64,000 nt of DNA from Hydrogenophaga borbori (lineage in GTDB: Bacteria > Pseudomonadota > Gammaproteobacteria > Burkholderiales > Burkholderiaceae_C): contig NZ_QVLS01000003.1 of the NCBI RefSeq assembly GCF_003417535.1, positions 310,001 through 374,000 on the forward strand, written 5' to 3'. Position 1 is the stretch's first letter. Each line of letters opens with the position of its first letter. The translations under genes were made by a program, and so were the position numbers. Positions 53,032-63,276 of the stretch are shown piece by piece. Under the pieces are notes generated by a model. The model was not told where the DNA came from, made no database searches, and saw only the letters and a list, made by a program, of their open reading frames with translations.

Positions 53032-53628
53032 TCATGCGGCGCCCCCGCCGGCGCTCGGCGGGCGGGGCATGCGGGCGACGAAGCCCTTGAGCGCCTGCGC
53101 GGCCTGGCGCGCGAAGCCCACCAGGGTGTGCGCCGCCGCGTCGCCCATCAGGCGCGAGAGGTCTTCCTCCACGTCCCAGCGCACGTTGTCCACCAGCCAG
53201 GCCACTTCGGCAGCGAACTGCACGTCGCCCTGAATGTCCACGGCCGGCTTCTCGCCGGCCAGCATGCGCCGCGCCAACTCGGCGGGCGAGGTCTGGGTGA
53301 GGCTCACGGTGAGTTCGGGCGGGTGCTGCACGGGGTCGACACGCTCCAGCAGGCCGGCGCGCGTGGGCGCCACACAGAAATGGAAATCGCCCCACTGCAC
53401 GCGCAGCGGCTTGCCGGCCTGGCGGCGCAGCCGCTCGGTGGCCGCCGGCTCCTGCTGCAGCACGTGGTTGAGGAAGAGCACCAGCTTGTTCTGCAGCTCG
53501 TCGATCACCCAGCCGGGTGGGCGCAGGGCCTGCAGGATGGAGCGCAACGGATCGGTCGGCGCGCCGGCCGGGCCTTGCGGGCCGGCCGGGCCGGCACCAG
53601 AAACGGAATCGGGTGGTACATGGGCCAT
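53032..53628 (-). CDS. ubiJ: UbiJ-like ubiquinone biosynthesis accessory protein (SCP2 domain)
   Basis: A 198-residue protein with an SCP2-like lipid-binding fold ([58 protein letters not shown]) and a C-terminal helix. UbiJ assembles the soluble ubiquinone-synthesis complex and binds isoprenoid intermediates. It is identified by the SCP2 domain and by its place between ubiE and ubiB. The ATG at 53628 is preceded by a CAGAAT hexamer nine bases upstream; a GTG at 53634 is possible. The glycine/proline-rich first 25 residues are non-conserved. Confidence 0.88.
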   Translation of the reverse strand: MAHVPPDSVSGAGPAGPQGPAGAPTDPLRSILQALRPPGWVIDELQNKLVLFLNHVLQQEPAATERLRRQAGKPLRVQWGDFHFCVAPTRAGLLERVDPVQHPPELTVSLTQTSPAELARRMLAGEKPAVDIQGDVQFAAEVAWLVDNVRWDVEEDLSRLMGDAAAHTLVGFARQAAQALKGFVARMPRPPSAGGGAA

Positions 53629-53678
53629 GACCACCCGATTCTGACGGATAACGGGCGCCGCGCCGGCGCCGCGTCGGC

Positions 53679-54698
53679 TTACTGCAGGGCCTGCACGCCG
53701 GCCACCAGCCAGCCGCCCGGACCGCTCTTGGGCCGGGTGATGTTCCAGACCTCGCGGAAGGGGTTGGGGCCGGCCGAAGGCTCCTCGCGGATCAGGCCGG
53801 AAAACTCCACGCTGGCCATGTACTCGCCGTCGAGCTCTTCGATGCCCAGCAGCTGTGCCTCGAGCATCACCACCTCGGTGTGGTGGGCCGCGCCGGGACC
53901 GCTGCGCTCGCGCTCGGCCAGCTGGCCCTTGATCTGCTCGAGCATCTCATCGGTCATCATGGCGCGCAGGCTGGGGATGTCGGACTTGTCCCAGGCGGCC
54001 TGCAGGTTCACGAAGTTGGCCTTGGAGGCCTTGAGGAAGCCCTCCGTATCGAACCCGGCAGGGATGCCCCAGGTCTGGCGGCCCTGCAGGGCCGAGCCGA
54101 TCATGGAGCCGTGGCCGCTGTCGAGCGAGGCGGGCGCGCTGCGCTCCCAGGGGCGGGCCGAGGCGTCGTTGCCAACGTTCTTGGGGCTGTAACTGGCCGG
54201 CGTGGCCGGCTCGAGGTCGAGCGGCGCGCGCGCCGTGGCACCGGCCGCGCCTTGGTACGCCAGGCCATCGCTGCGGCCGGCGGCCTGGGCCGGCGCCTTG
54301 CGGCGCATCACCATGCCGACGACGGCCAGCACCACCACGGCCAGCAGGGCGAACAACAGGAACTGCGCGAAGGCCTCGCCAAAACCCAGGGCCGAGGCCA
54401 GCCAGGCCAGACCCAGGCCGGCCGCGAGGCCACCCAGCATGGCCCCCCAGGGGCGCTTGGGCGCGGCGGCCGGGGCGGCGTTGGCCGGGCGCTGGGCAGC
54501 GGCGTTCTGCGTGGGCGCCGGCGTGGCCTGCTGGGCGGGCGCCTGATTGGGCGGGGTTGGCGCGGTGCTGCGCTGCGTCACGTTGCCGGACTGTTTGCCG
54601 AAGGACCCGCCGCCGCCCAGGCGCTTGGCCATCACGTCGGCGGAACCGACGGCCAGGGCGCAGGCCAGCAGAAAGGACCAGAGTTTGTGTTTCTTCAT
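53679..54698 (-). CDS. Tim44-like domain membrane protein
   Basis: A 339-residue exported or membrane protein. A signal peptide (MKKHKLWSFLLACALAVGSADVMA) is followed by a glycine-rich and Q/P/A-rich region, two close membrane helices (MLGGLAAGLGLAWLASAL and LLFALLAVVVLAVVGMVM), a linker, and a C-terminal Tim44/MRP-L45 domain (KANFVNLQAAWDKSDIPSLR, VVMLEAQLLGIEE, FREVWNITRPKSGPGGWLVAGVQ). The family is common beside ubiE/ubiJ in betaproteobacteria; molecular role unknown. The ATG is fixed by the signal peptide. Confidence 0.9.
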   Translation of the reverse strand: MKKHKLWSFLLACALAVGSADVMAKRLGGGGSFGKQSGNVTQRSTAPTPPNQAPAQQATPAPTQNAAAQRPANAAPAAAPKRPWGAMLGGLAAGLGLAWLASALGFGEAFAQFLLFALLAVVVLAVVGMVMRRKAPAQAAGRSDGLAYQGAAGATARAPLDLEPATPASYSPKNVGNDASARPWERSAPASLDSGHGSMIGSALQGRQTWGIPAGFDTEGFLKASKANFVNLQAAWDKSDIPSLRAMMTDEMLEQIKGQLAERERSGPGAAHHTEVVMLEAQLLGIEELDGEYMASVEFSGLIREEPSAGPNPFREVWNITRPKSGPGGWLVAGVQALQ

Positions 54699-54753
54699 GC
54701 CATGTGTCTCCGATTGCAACGATTCCGACGCCGGGGGCCGAGAGAGCGCCCGA

Positions 54754-55485
54754 TCAACACTTGATGCCCAGGTGCAAGGCGACGACACCCCCGGTGAGGT
54801 TGTGCACGTCGACGTGTCCGAAGCCGACCCCCTTCATCATCTGCCGCAGGCTCTCCTGGTCCGGGTGCATGCGGATGGACTCGGCCAGGTAGCGGTAGCT
54901 CTCGGCGTCCCCCGCGACCAGCTGACCCAGCTTCGGCAGCACATTGAACGAATACCAGTCGTAGGCCTTCTCCAGCGGTTGGGCCACCCGGGAAAACTCC
55001 AGAACGAGCAACCGGCCGCCGGGCTTGAGCGTCCGATGCATTTCGGCCAGCGCAAGTTCCTTGTGCGTCATGTTGCGCAGGCCGAAGGCCACCGAGACGA
55101 TGTCGAAGCTGGCGTCGGCAAAGGGCAGCTTCTCGGCGTCGCAGACCATGGTGGGCAGCACCACGCCGGCGTCCAGCAGCCGGGTGCGGCCCTCGCGCAG
55201 CATGGCCTCGTTGATGTCGGTGTGCACCACGCGGCCCGTGGGGCCGACCTGGCGCGCGAAGGCCAGGGAGAGGTCGCCGGTGCCACCCGCGATGTCGAGC
55301 ACCTGCTGGCCGGGCCGGGCGTTGGCCACGGTGACGGCGTAGCGCTTCCAGAGCCGGTGCAGCCCGCCCGACATCAGGTCGTTCATGACGTCGTAGCGCG
55401 AGGCGACGGAGTCGAACACGCCGCGCACGCGCCGCGCCTTGTCGCCCTCGTCGACGGACTGGAAGCCGAAATGGGTCTGTGCCAT
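54754..55485 (-). CDS. ubiE: ubiquinone/menaquinone methyltransferase UbiE
   Basis: A 243-residue SAM-dependent C-methyltransferase of ubiquinone (and menaquinone) synthesis. Signature segments are [20 protein letters not shown] near the start, [35 protein letters not shown] (SAM motif I), [17 protein letters not shown], and [30 protein letters not shown]. The length is normal (about 250). It lies 11 bases downstream of the DUF971 gene and 55 bases upstream of the Tim44-like gene. Confidence 0.97.
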   Translation of the reverse strand: MAQTHFGFQSVDEGDKARRVRGVFDSVASRYDVMNDLMSGGLHRLWKRYAVTVANARPGQQVLDIAGGTGDLSLAFARQVGPTGRVVHTDINEAMLREGRTRLLDAGVVLPTMVCDAEKLPFADASFDIVSVAFGLRNMTHKELALAEMHRTLKPGGRLLVLEFSRVAQPLEKAYDWYSFNVLPKLGQLVAGDAESYRYLAESIRMHPDQESLRQMMKGVGFGHVDVHNLTGGVVALHLGIKC

Positions 55486-55496
55486 GGCGCCGGCCC

Positions 55497-55922
55497 TCAG
55501 TGGTGGCCGCAGCCGTGGCCGCCGCCAGAGCCGCCCTTGAGCGGCATGGGGTCGTCGCGGCCCACGCCCGCGGCCTGCAGCCGGGCCTCGTAGTCGGCCC
55601 AGAGCTGGGCCTGCTGCGAGCCCAGGAAGTACAGGTAATCCCAGGTGAAGATGCCGGAATCGTGGCCGTCGTCGAAGCTGGGCTGCACGGCGTAGTTGCC
55701 GATTGGCGCCAGCGAGACGAGGCGCACCGCGCGCTTGCCGGTCTGCAGCACCTCCTGGCCCTTGCCGTGCCCTTGCACCTCGGCCGAGGGCGAGTAAACG
55801 CGCATCAGCTCGAAGGGGATGCGGAAGGTCTGCCCGTCGGAGAAGGCGACCTCGAGCACGCGCGAGGCGCCGTGCACGGTGATGTCCTGCGGGGTGGGGG
55901 TGTTGCGGTCCAGGCCGGCCAT
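55497..55922 (-). CDS. DUF971 protein with histidine/cysteine-rich tail
   Basis: A 141-residue cytoplasmic protein. The DUF971 core ([56 protein letters not shown]) resembles the N-terminal zinc-binding domain of gamma-butyrobetaine hydroxylase and the HCF101/Apd-type domains linked to Fe-S assembly. A short tail ends [12 protein letters not shown], likely able to bind a metal. It is the first gene before ubiE. The role is unproven; DUF971 is found with Mrp/ApbC-type Fe-S carriers elsewhere. Confidence 0.87.
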   Translation of the reverse strand: MAGLDRNTPTPQDITVHGASRVLEVAFSDGQTFRIPFELMRVYSPSAEVQGHGKGQEVLQTGKRAVRLVSLAPIGNYAVQPSFDDGHDSGIFTWDYLYFLGSQQAQLWADYEARLQAAGVGRDDPMPLKGGSGGGHGCGHH

Positions 55923-55969
55923 ATCGTCTCCAGAAATCAATAGCCAGCGCGCGCCCGGGTCGAACCCCG

Positions 55970-56052
55970 GCGCGCCACGGAACCGGCTTCGCCGGGCCGT
56001 GGGCGCGGTCCCCCCTTCAGGGGGGAAGACGCGAAGCGGCGCAGGGGGGTGC
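55970..56052 (-). repeat. interspersed intergenic repeat, copy E
   Basis: On the minus strand it starts right after the stop of the giant oxidoreductase with CACCCCCCTGCGCCGCTTCG. It continues CCCCCCTGAAGGGGGG and GGCCCGGCGAAGCCGGTTCC. Same architecture and direction rule as copies A-C. Confidence 0.65.
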
Positions 56053-59000
56053 TCATACCAACACGCGCTCGATGCCGCCCTGGTTGGCGCGGGCCACGTA
56101 CTCGGGCAGCCAGTTCTCGCCCAGGATGTGGCGGGCCATCTCGACGACGATGTAGTCGGCCTCCAGCAGGCCATTCTGCAGGTCGTCGCCGTAGCGGGTG
56201 AGGCCCTGCAGGCAGCTCGGGCAGCTGGTGAGGATCTTGACGTTGTCCTCGGCGCCGACGGCACCACTGGCGCGCAGCGCCGCCTCGCCCTTGCGAATCT
56301 CTTCTTCCTTGCGGAAACGCACCTGGGTGGACACGTCGGGGCGCGTGACGCCCAGGGTGCCCGACTCGCCGCAGCAGCGCTCGCTCTTGAGCACCTGCTC
56401 GCCCACCAGCGCCTTCACGGTCTTCATGGGCTCCTGCAGCTTCATGGGGCTGTGGCAGGGGTCGTGGTACAGGTAGGCGCCCTTGGATTCGAGGCGGATG
56501 CCTTTCTCCAGCAGGTACTCGTGGATGTCGACGATGCGGCAGCCCGGGAAGATCTTCTCGAATTCGTAGCCCTGCAGCTGGTCGTAGCAGGTGCCGCAGC
56601 TCACCACCACGGTCTTGATGTCGAGGTAGTTGAGCGTGTTGGCCACGCGGTGGAACAGCACGCGGTTGTCGGTGATGATCTTCTCGGCCTTGTCGAACTG
56701 GCCCGAGCCGCGCTGCGGGTAGCCGCAGCACAGGTAGCCGGGCGGCAGCACGGTCTGCACGCCGGCGTGCCAGAGCATGGCCTGGGTGGCCAGGCCAACC
56801 TGGCTGAACAGGCGCTCCGAGCCGCAGCCGGGGAAGTAGAAGACCGCCTCGGTCTCGGCCGTGGTGCCCTGCGGGTTGCGGATGATGGGGACGTAGTCCT
56901 TGTCCTCGATATCGAGCAGCGCCCGCGCGGTTTTCTTGGGCAGGCCGCCCGGCATCTTCTTGTTGATGAAGTGGATGACCTGCTCTTTGATGGGCGCCGG
57001 GCCCAGGGTGGCCGGCGGCGCGCTGGTCTGCCTGCGCGCCACGCGCTTGAGCAGCTGGTTGGCCAGGCGCTGCGCCTTGAAGCCCACACCGACCATGGCC
57101 GTGCGCATGAGCTTGATGGTCTCGGGCTGGGTGGCGTTGAGGAAGAACATGGCCGCCGCGTTGCCGGGACGGAAGCTCTTCTGGCCCATCTTGCGCAAGA
57201 GGTTGCGCATGTTCATGGTCACGTCGCCGAAGTCGATCTTCACCGGGCAGGGCGTGAGGCACTTGTGGCAGACCGTGCAGTGGTCGGCCACGTCCTCGAA
57301 CTCCTGCCAGTGCTGGATGCTCACGCCGCGGCGCGTCTGCTCTTCGTACAGGAAGGCCTCGATCAGCAGCGAGGTGGCCAGGATCTTGTTGCGCGGGCTG
57401 TAGAGCAGGTTGGCGCGTGGCACATGGGTGGCGCAGACCGGCTTGCACTTGCCGCAGCGCAGGCAGTCCTTCACCGAATCGGCGATGGCGCCGATGTCGC
57501 TCTGCTGCATGATCAGCGACTCGTGCCCCATGAGACCGAAGCTGGGCGTGTAGGCGCGCGAGAGGTCGGCGGTGTGGGCGCCGTCCATGGCGCCGCGCAG
57601 CAGCTTGCCCTTGTTGAAGCGGCCCTCGGGGTCCACCCTGGCCTTGTAGTCGGCGAACGGCTTGAGCTCCTCGTCGGTGAGGTACTCCAGCTTGGTGATG
57701 CCGATGCCGTGCTCACCCGAGATCACGCCATCCAGGCCGCGCGCGAGCACCATGATGCGGTCCACCGCCTCGTGCGCGGTCTGCAGCATCTCGTAGTCGT
57801 CGCTGTTCACCGGGATATTGGTGTGCACGTTGCCGTCGCCCGCGTGCATGTGCAGGGCCACCCAGACGCGGCCCTTGAGCACGCGCTTGTGGATGGCGTT
57901 GCACTCGGCCAGCAGGGGGCCGAAGGCGGCACCGGCGAACAGCTGCTGCAGCGGCGCGCGGATCTGGGTTTTCCAGCTCGCGCGCAGGCTGTGGTCCTGC
58001 AGCTGCGGGAACAGGCGGTCCACGTCCTGCAGCCAGCCGGCCCAGAGGGCGCGCACCTCGCGCACCAGGGCCAGGGCCTGCTGCACGCGGTCTTCCATCA
58101 GTTCGGCGGTGGGAATCTCGCTGGCGTCGTCGCCCTTGCCCAGGGGCAGGCTGCCGCGCTGGAAGAAGGCCTCCAGCTCGTCGGCCAGGCGGATCTTGTT
58201 GCGCAGCGAGAGTTCGATGTTGATGCGCTCGATGCCCTCGGTGTACTCGCCCATGCGCGGCAGCGGGATCACCACGTCTTCGTTGATCTTGAAGGCGTTG
58301 GTGTGCTTGCTGATGGCGGCCGTGCGCTTGCGGTCGAGCCAGAATTTCTTGCGCGCCTCGGGGCTGATGGCGGTGAAACCCTCGCCGTGGCGCGTGTTGG
58401 CGATGCGAATGACCTCGCTGGTGGCACGCGCCACCGCGTCCGGGTCGTCGCCCACGATGTCGCCGATCAGCACCATCTTGGGCAGGCCGCCATTGCCTTT
58501 CTTGCTCTTGGTGGCGTAGCCGACCGCCTTCAGGTAGCGGTCGTCCAGGTGCTCCAGGCCGGCCAGGACCACGCCCGAGCGCTTTTGCTCGGCGAACATG
58601 AAGTCCTTGATCTCGACGATGCTGGGCACGGCGTCCTTGGGGTTGCCGAAGAACTCCAGGCACACGGTGCGGGTGTGCTCGGGCATGCGGTGCACGATCC
58701 AGCGCGCGCTGGTGATCAGGCCGTCGCAGCCCTCTTTCTGGATGCCGGGCAGGCCCGAGAGGAACTTGTCGGTGACGTCCTTGCCCAGGCCTTCCTTGCG
58801 GAAGGTCTTGCCCGGGATGGCCAGGGTTTCGGTGCGGCGCGGGGTCTTGCCGTCGGGCGCGAAGTAGCGCAACTCGAAAGTGGCGACCTCGGCGTCGTGG
58901 ATCTTGCCGCGGTTGTGGTCCAGGCGGATCACCTCCAGCCACTCGGCCTGGGGCGTGACCATGCGCCAGCTGACCAGGTTGTCCAGCGCCGTGCCCCACA

Positions 59001-59922
59001 GCACGGCCTTCTTGCCGCCCGCGTTCATGGCCACGTTGCCGCCGATGCACGACGCCTCGGCGCTGGTGGGGTCGACCGCGAACACGTGGCCGGCGCGCTC
59101 GGCCGCGTCGGCCACGCGCTGCGTGACCACGCCGGCCTCGGTCCAGATGGTGGGCAGCGGCTCGTCGTGCCCGGGCACCTTGACCCATTCCACCTCGGTC
59201 ATGGCCTCGAGCTTCTCGGTGTTGATGACCGCGCTCTTCCAGGTCAGCGGGATGGCGCCGCCGGTGTAGCCGGTGCCGCCCCCGCGCGGGATGATGGTCA
59301 GGCCCAGCTCGATGCAGCCCTGCACCAGGCCGGCCATTTCGGTCTCGGTGTCGGGGGTGAGCACCACGAAGGGGTATTCCACGCGCCAGTCGGTGGCGTC
59401 GGTGACGTGCGAGACGCGCGACAGGCCGTCGAACTTGATGTTGTCCCTGGCCGTGAGCCGGCCCAGGGCCTTCTGGGCGCGCTGGCGCAGGGCCGCGACC
59501 TCGTCGAAAGAGCGGGCGAAGGCCTCGACGGCGGCGCGGGCGGCCACCAGCAGCTCGCCCACCAGGGCGTCGCGGGCCGGGTCGTCCTGGGGCGTGCGGC
59601 GCTTCTGCACCTCGGCCAGGCGGTGGTTCAGGGCGTCGACCAGCTGGCCGCGGCGCTTGGCGCTGGACAGCAGGTCGTCCTGCAGGTAAGGGTTGCGCTG
59701 CACGACCCAGATGTCGCCCAGCACCTCGTACAGCATGCGGGCCGAACGGCCGGTGTGGCGCTCGCCGCGCAGCTGGTCCAGCAGGGACCAGGAGCGCTCG
59801 CCCAGCAGCCGGATCACGATCTCGCGATCCGAGAAGGACGTGTAGTTGTAAGGGATCTCCCGCAAGCGGGGGGTATCGTCCGTGGCGGTGGCGAGCAACG
59901 TGAGCGGAGTGGGAGCGTTCAT
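56053..59922 (-). CDS. giant FAD/Fe-S oxidoreductase (D-2-hydroxyacid dehydrogenase-like, DUF3683)
   Basis: A 1289-residue multidomain protein. It begins with a DUF3683-like domain (about 20-110: [20 protein letters not shown]). The FAD-binding type 4 domain follows ([38 protein letters not shown]), then an FAD-oxidase C domain. Two 4Fe-4S motifs come next ([16 protein letters not shown] and [19 protein letters not shown]). Two cysteine-rich CCG domains close it ([13 protein letters not shown] ... [19 protein letters not shown] ... [11 protein letters not shown] ... SCPSCLQGL). It is like GlcD plus GlpC/HdrD fused in one chain and probably oxidises D-lactate or another D-2-hydroxyacid into the quinone pool. 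ATG 59922 chosen over 59979. Confidence 0.88.
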   Translation of the reverse strand: MNAPTPLTLLATATDDTPRLREIPYNYTSFSDREIVIRLLGERSWSLLDQLRGERHTGRSARMLYEVLGDIWVVQRNPYLQDDLLSSAKRRGQLVDALNHRLAEVQKRRTPQDDPARDALVGELLVAARAAVEAFARSFDEVAALRQRAQKALGRLTARDNIKFDGLSRVSHVTDATDWRVEYPFVVLTPDTETEMAGLVQGCIELGLTIIPRGGGTGYTGGAIPLTWKSAVINTEKLEAMTEVEWVKVPGHDEPLPTIWTEAGVVTQRVADAAERAGHVFAVDPTSAEASCIGGNVAMNAGGKKAVLWGTALDNLVSWRMVTPQAEWLEVIRLDHNRGKIHDAEVATFELRYFAPDGKTPRRTETLAIPGKTFRKEGLGKDVTDKFLSGLPGIQKEGCDGLITSARWIVHRMPEHTRTVCLEFFGNPKDAVPSIVEIKDFMFAEQKRSGVVLAGLEHLDDRYLKAVGYATKSKKGNGGLPKMVLIGDIVGDDPDAVARATSEVIRIANTRHGEGFTAISPEARKKFWLDRKRTAAISKHTNAFKINEDVVIPLPRMGEYTEGIERINIELSLRNKIRLADELEAFFQRGSLPLGKGDDASEIPTAELMEDRVQQALALVREVRALWAGWLQDVDRLFPQLQDHSLRASWKTQIRAPLQQLFAGAAFGPLLAECNAIHKRVLKGRVWVALHMHAGDGNVHTNIPVNSDDYEMLQTAHEAVDRIMVLARGLDGVISGEHGIGITKLEYLTDEELKPFADYKARVDPEGRFNKGKLLRGAMDGAHTADLSRAYTPSFGLMGHESLIMQQSDIGAIADSVKDCLRCGKCKPVCATHVPRANLLYSPRNKILATSLLIEAFLYEEQTRRGVSIQHWQEFEDVADHCTVCHKCLTPCPVKIDFGDVTMNMRNLLRKMGQKSFRPGNAAAMFFLNATQPETIKLMRTAMVGVGFKAQRLANQLLKRVARRQTSAPPATLGPAPIKEQVIHFINKKMPGGLPKKTARALLDIEDKDYVPIIRNPQGTTAETEAVFYFPGCGSERLFSQVGLATQAMLWHAGVQTVLPPGYLCCGYPQRGSGQFDKAEKIITDNRVLFHRVANTLNYLDIKTVVVSCGTCYDQLQGYEFEKIFPGCRIVDIHEYLLEKGIRLESKGAYLYHDPCHSPMKLQEPMKTVKALVGEQVLKSERCCGESGTLGVTRPDVSTQVRFRKEEEIRKGEAALRASGAVGAEDNVKILTSCPSCLQGLTRYGDDLQNGLLEADYIVVEMARHILGENWLPEYVARANQGGIERVLV

Positions 59923-60007
59923 GGGGCACCCGGCACCGTCATAGGGCACCGAGGCGGGGATGGTATCGCAGCGCAACATCCCATCCCTTCCTTATGGAAA
60001 CCCCCCG

Positions 60008-60036
60008 TTGTCATACGCGGGCAACACCTGTGCAAT
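60008..60036 (+). promoter_or_regulatory. candidate promoter of ugpB
   Basis: TTGTCA (60008-60013), a 17-base spacer and TGCAAT (60031-60036), in the region divergent from the giant oxidoreductase. TTGTCAT also resembles a Pho-box half-site, but a proper second half is not visible. Confidence 0.5.
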
Positions 60037-60099
60037 CGATCCGTCACACCAGACCGATAGCCTGCGGCTTCCGCAGCATCCCCTACCCGAGGAGCCTTC

Positions 60100-61419
60100 A
60101 TGAAAAACCGATTCCTGCCCCTGGCCGGTGCCGTCGCCCTGGCCGCCACCCTTGCCGGCCCCGCCCACGCCCAGACCGAGATCCAGTGGTGGCATTCCAT
60201 GGGCGGCGCCCTGGGCGAATGGGTCAACGACCTGGCCAAGGACTTCAACGCCAGCCAGACCCAGTACAAGATCGTGCCCACCTTCAAGGGCAGCTACGAC
60301 GAGTCCATGACCGCCGCCATCGCGGCCTTCCGGGCCGGCAATGCCCCGCACATCCTGCAGGTCTTCGAGGTCGGCACCGCCACCATGATGGCCAGCCGCC
60401 AGGCCATCGTGCCCGTGGGCGAGGTGATGAAGAAGGCCGGCGTGACCTTCGACCCGAACGCCTACGTGCCCGCCGTGGCCGGCTACTACACCGCGCCCAA
60501 TGGCCAGATGCTGAGTTTCCCCTTCAACAGCTCGACCACCGTCTTCCACTACAACAAGGACGCCTTCAAGGCCGCCGGCCTGGACCCGGACAAGCCGCCC
60601 AAGACCTGGCCCGAGGTGGCCCTGGCGGCCGGCAAGCTCAAGGCCTCGGGCCACAAATGCCCCTTCACCACCAGTTGGGTGAGCTGGACCCAGCTGGAGA
60701 GCTTCTCGGCCTGGCACAACACCGAGTTCGCCACCCTGGGCAACGGCATGCGCGGCCTCAACACCCGCCTAAGCTTCAACAGCCCGCTGCACGTGCGCCA
60801 CATCGAAAACCTGGCCAACATGGCCAAGACCGGCCTGTTCGTCTACAAGGGCCGCGGCAACGCCGCCGACGCCACCTTCGTCTCGGGCGAGTGCGCCATG
60901 GTGACCGGCTCCTCGGCGCTGTACGGCAACGTCAAGCGCAACGCCAAGTTCACCGGCGGCATCAGCACCCTGCCCTACTACCCCGACGTGGCCGGCGCGC
61001 CCCAGAACACCGTCATCGGCGGCGCCAGCCTGTGGGTGATGTCGGGCAAGAAGGAGGCCGAGTACAAGGGCGTGGCCCAGTTCTTCGCCTTCCTGTCCAA
61101 GCCCGAGGAAGCCGCCAAGAGCCACCAGCGCACCGGCTACCTGCCGGTGACCAAGGCGGCCTATGAGCTCACCGAGAAGTCGGGCTTCTACAAGCAGAAC
61201 CCGGGCACCGACGTGTCGGTGGAGCAGATGATCCGCAAGACCACCGACAAGTCGCGCGGCATCCGCCTGGGCAACTTCGTGCAGATCCGCACCATCAATG
61301 ACGAGGAACTCGAGCAGGTCTGGGCCGGCCGCAAGGCACCCAAGCAGGCCCTGGACGACGCCGTCAAGCGCGGCAACGAGCTGCTGATCCGCTTCGAGGC
61401 CGCCAACAAGGGCAAGTGA
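60100..61419 (+). CDS. ugpB: sn-glycerol-3-phosphate ABC transporter, substrate-binding protein
   Basis: A 439-residue periplasmic binding protein. The signal peptide (MKNRFLPLAGAVALAATLAG, cleavage after AHA) is followed by TEIQWWHSMGGALGEWVNDLA, the GSYDESMTAAIAAFRAGNAP segment, and typical UgpB patches FPFNSSTTVFHYNKDAF, NGMRGLNTRLSFNSPLHVRH and GGASLWVMSGKK. It captures glycerol-3-phosphate or glycerophosphodiesters for UgpAEC. GAGGAGCC precedes the ATG. An intrinsic terminator lies between this gene and ugpA, which would give more binding protein than membrane subunits. Confidence 0.96.
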   Translation: MKNRFLPLAGAVALAATLAGPAHAQTEIQWWHSMGGALGEWVNDLAKDFNASQTQYKIVPTFKGSYDESMTAAIAAFRAGNAPHILQVFEVGTATMMASRQAIVPVGEVMKKAGVTFDPNAYVPAVAGYYTAPNGQMLSFPFNSSTTVFHYNKDAFKAAGLDPDKPPKTWPEVALAAGKLKASGHKCPFTTSWVSWTQLESFSAWHNTEFATLGNGMRGLNTRLSFNSPLHVRHIENLANMAKTGLFVYKGRGNAADATFVSGECAMVTGSSALYGNVKRNAKFTGGISTLPYYPDVAGAPQNTVIGGASLWVMSGKKEAEYKGVAQFFAFLSKPEEAAKSHQRTGYLPVTKAAYELTEKSGFYKQNPGTDVSVEQMIRKTTDKSRGIRLGNFVQIRTINDEELEQVWAGRKAPKQALDDAVKRGNELLIRFEAANKGK

Positions 61420-61448
61420 TGGCCCGCCGGGCGCCCCAGGCGCCCTGC

Positions 61449-61486
61449 CCGCCCCGCACCGGCGCGACCCGGGCGGGGCGGTTTTT
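61449..61486 (+). terminator. partial (read-through) terminator between ugpB and ugpA
   Basis: Stem CCGCCCCG / CGGGGCGG with a 17-base loop that may pair further, followed by five T. It is 29 bases after the ugpB stop and 38 before the ugpA start. Probably lowers ugpAEC relative to ugpB and protects the ugpB mRNA 3' end. Confidence 0.8.
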
Positions 61487-61524
61487 GTTGTAGCGTCGCC
61501 CCTCCCCTAGCCCGCGAAACCCCC

Positions 61525-62406
61525 ATGGAAAAACGCGTCCGGTTCCGATCCGCCTGGTTGCCCTGGCTGCTGGTGGCCCCGCAAATGGCGGTGGTGCTGG
61601 TGTTCTTCTTCTGGCCCGCCGCCCAGGCGCTCTACCAGAGCGTGCTGCAGCAGGACGCCTTCGGCATCTCCACCGAGTACGTGGGCCTGGCCAACTTCCA
61701 GCGCCTGTTCGACGACCCGGGCTACCTGGCCTCCTTCAAGGTCACCGCCCTGTTCTCGGCGATGGTGGCCGGCTTCGGCCTGGTGATCGCCCTGCTGCTG
61801 GCCGTGATGGCCAACCGCGTGCTGCGCGGCGCCTCGGTCTACAAGACCCTGCTGATCTGGCCCTACGCCGTGGCGCCGGTGGTGGCCGGCGTGCTGTGGC
61901 TGTTCATGTTCGCCTCGCCCTACGGGGTGGTGGCCCACGCCCTGCGCTGGCTGGGGCTGGACTGGAACCACCTGCTGAACGCCGACCACGCCCTGGCCCT
62001 GATCGTGATGGCCGCCGTGTGGAAGCAGATCTCCTACAACTTCCTGTTCTTCCTGGCGGGCCTGCAGTCCATCCCGCAGTCGCTGATCGAGGCCGCCACC
62101 ATCGACGGTGCCTCGCCCTGGCGGCGCTTCTGGACCATCGTCTTCCCGCTGCTGTCGCCCACCACCTTCTTCCTGTTGGTGATCAACGTCGTCTACGCCT
62201 TCTTCGACACATTCGCCATCGTGGACGCCACCACGCACGGCGGCCCGGGCAAGGACACGGCGATCCTGGTCTACAAGGTTTACTACGACGGCTTCAAGGC
62301 CCTGGACATGGGGGGCTCGGCGGCGCAGTCGGTCATCCTCATGGGCATCGTCATCGCGCTGACGGTGCTGCAGTTCCGCTTCGTCGAGAAGAAAGTCCAG
62401 TACTGA
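61525..62406 (+). CDS. ugpA: sn-glycerol-3-phosphate ABC transporter permease UgpA
   Basis: A 293-residue MalF-type permease with six predicted helices. Starts [20 protein letters not shown] and contains [15 protein letters not shown], the EAA loop [20 protein letters not shown] (about residue 190) that contacts UgpC, and [20 protein letters not shown], which is typical of UgpA. ugpE starts one base after its stop. Confidence 0.95.
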   Translation: MEKRVRFRSAWLPWLLVAPQMAVVLVFFFWPAAQALYQSVLQQDAFGISTEYVGLANFQRLFDDPGYLASFKVTALFSAMVAGFGLVIALLLAVMANRVLRGASVYKTLLIWPYAVAPVVAGVLWLFMFASPYGVVAHALRWLGLDWNHLLNADHALALIVMAAVWKQISYNFLFFLAGLQSIPQSLIEAATIDGASPWRRFWTIVFPLLSPTTFFLLVINVVYAFFDTFAIVDATTHGGPGKDTAILVYKVYYDGFKALDMGGSAAQSVILMGIVIALTVLQFRFVEKKVQY

Positions 62407-62407
62407 C

Positions 62408-63265
62408 ATGATGATCGAACGACGCCCCGTCCTCACCTTCGTTTCGCACCTGATCCTGCTGATCGGCGTGCTGGTGGTGGCCTTTCCGGTCTACATCACC
62501 TTCGTCGGCTCCACCCAGACGGCCGAGCAGATCGCCAGCAGCAACCCGCTGTCGCTGGTGCCCGGCACGCACTTCCTGGAAACCTACCGGCTCGCGCTGT
62601 TCGGCGGCAAGACCTACAGCGGCTCCACCATCGCGCCGGTGGCGCCCATGCTGTGGGTCAGCTTCGTCTGCGCCATGGTGATCGCCATCGGCAAGATCGC
62701 GATCTCGCTGCTCTCGGCTTTCGCCATCGTCTACTTCCGCTTTCCGGCGCGCGGCCTGGTGTTCTGGATGATCTTCGTCACCCTGATGCTGCCGGTGGAG
62801 GTGCGCATCGGCCCCACCTACGAGGTGGTGTCGGACCTGGGCATGCTCAACAGCTACGCCGGCCTCACGGTGCCGCTGATCGCCTCGGCCACCGCCACCT
62901 TCCTGTTCCGCCAGTTCTTCCTCACCGTGCCCGACGAGCTGGTGGAGGCCGCGCGCATGGACGGCGCCGGGCCCATGCGCTTCTTCTGGGACGTGCTGCT
63001 GCCCCTGTCGCGCACCAGCATCGCGGCGCTGTTCGTCATCCAGTTCATCTACGGCTGGAACCAGTACCTCTGGCCGCTGCTGGTGACCACCAGCGAGGAC
63101 ATGTACCCCGTGGTGCTGGGCATCAAGCGCGCCATCTTCGGCGAGGTCTACGTGGAGTGGAACGTGGTCATGGCCACGGCGATCCTGGCCATGCTGCCAC
63201 CGGCCATCGTGGTCATGCTCATGCAGAAATGGTTCGTCAAGGGCCTGGTCGACACCGAGAAATAA
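62408..63265 (+). CDS. ugpE: sn-glycerol-3-phosphate ABC transporter permease UgpE
   Basis: A 285-residue MalG-type permease with six predicted helices ([40 protein letters not shown] and others). The EAA loop is [20 protein letters not shown] near residue 180, and the C-terminal [16 protein letters not shown] is typical of UgpE. It starts one base after ugpA; tandem ATG codons at 62408 and 62411 are both possible. ugpC follows after 11 bases. Confidence 0.95.
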   Translation: MMIERRPVLTFVSHLILLIGVLVVAFPVYITFVGSTQTAEQIASSNPLSLVPGTHFLETYRLALFGGKTYSGSTIAPVAPMLWVSFVCAMVIAIGKIAISLLSAFAIVYFRFPARGLVFWMIFVTLMLPVEVRIGPTYEVVSDLGMLNSYAGLTVPLIASATATFLFRQFFLTVPDELVEAARMDGAGPMRFFWDVLLPLSRTSIAALFVIQFIYGWNQYLWPLLVTTSEDMYPVVLGIKRAIFGEVYVEWNVVMATAILAMLPPAIVVMLMQKWFVKGLVDTEK

Positions 63266-63276
63266 AGAGACGCTCC

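Noticed and set aside
60008..60036. Pho box before ugpB
   Set aside because: Only one half-site-like TTGTCAT is present and the second half does not match, so I list it as a promoter only.
55819..60060. About 1400-codon open frame on the plus strand opposite the giant oxidoreductase
   Set aside because: Composition-driven antisense frame; the minus strand encodes recognisable FAD and Fe-S domains with cysteine motifs.
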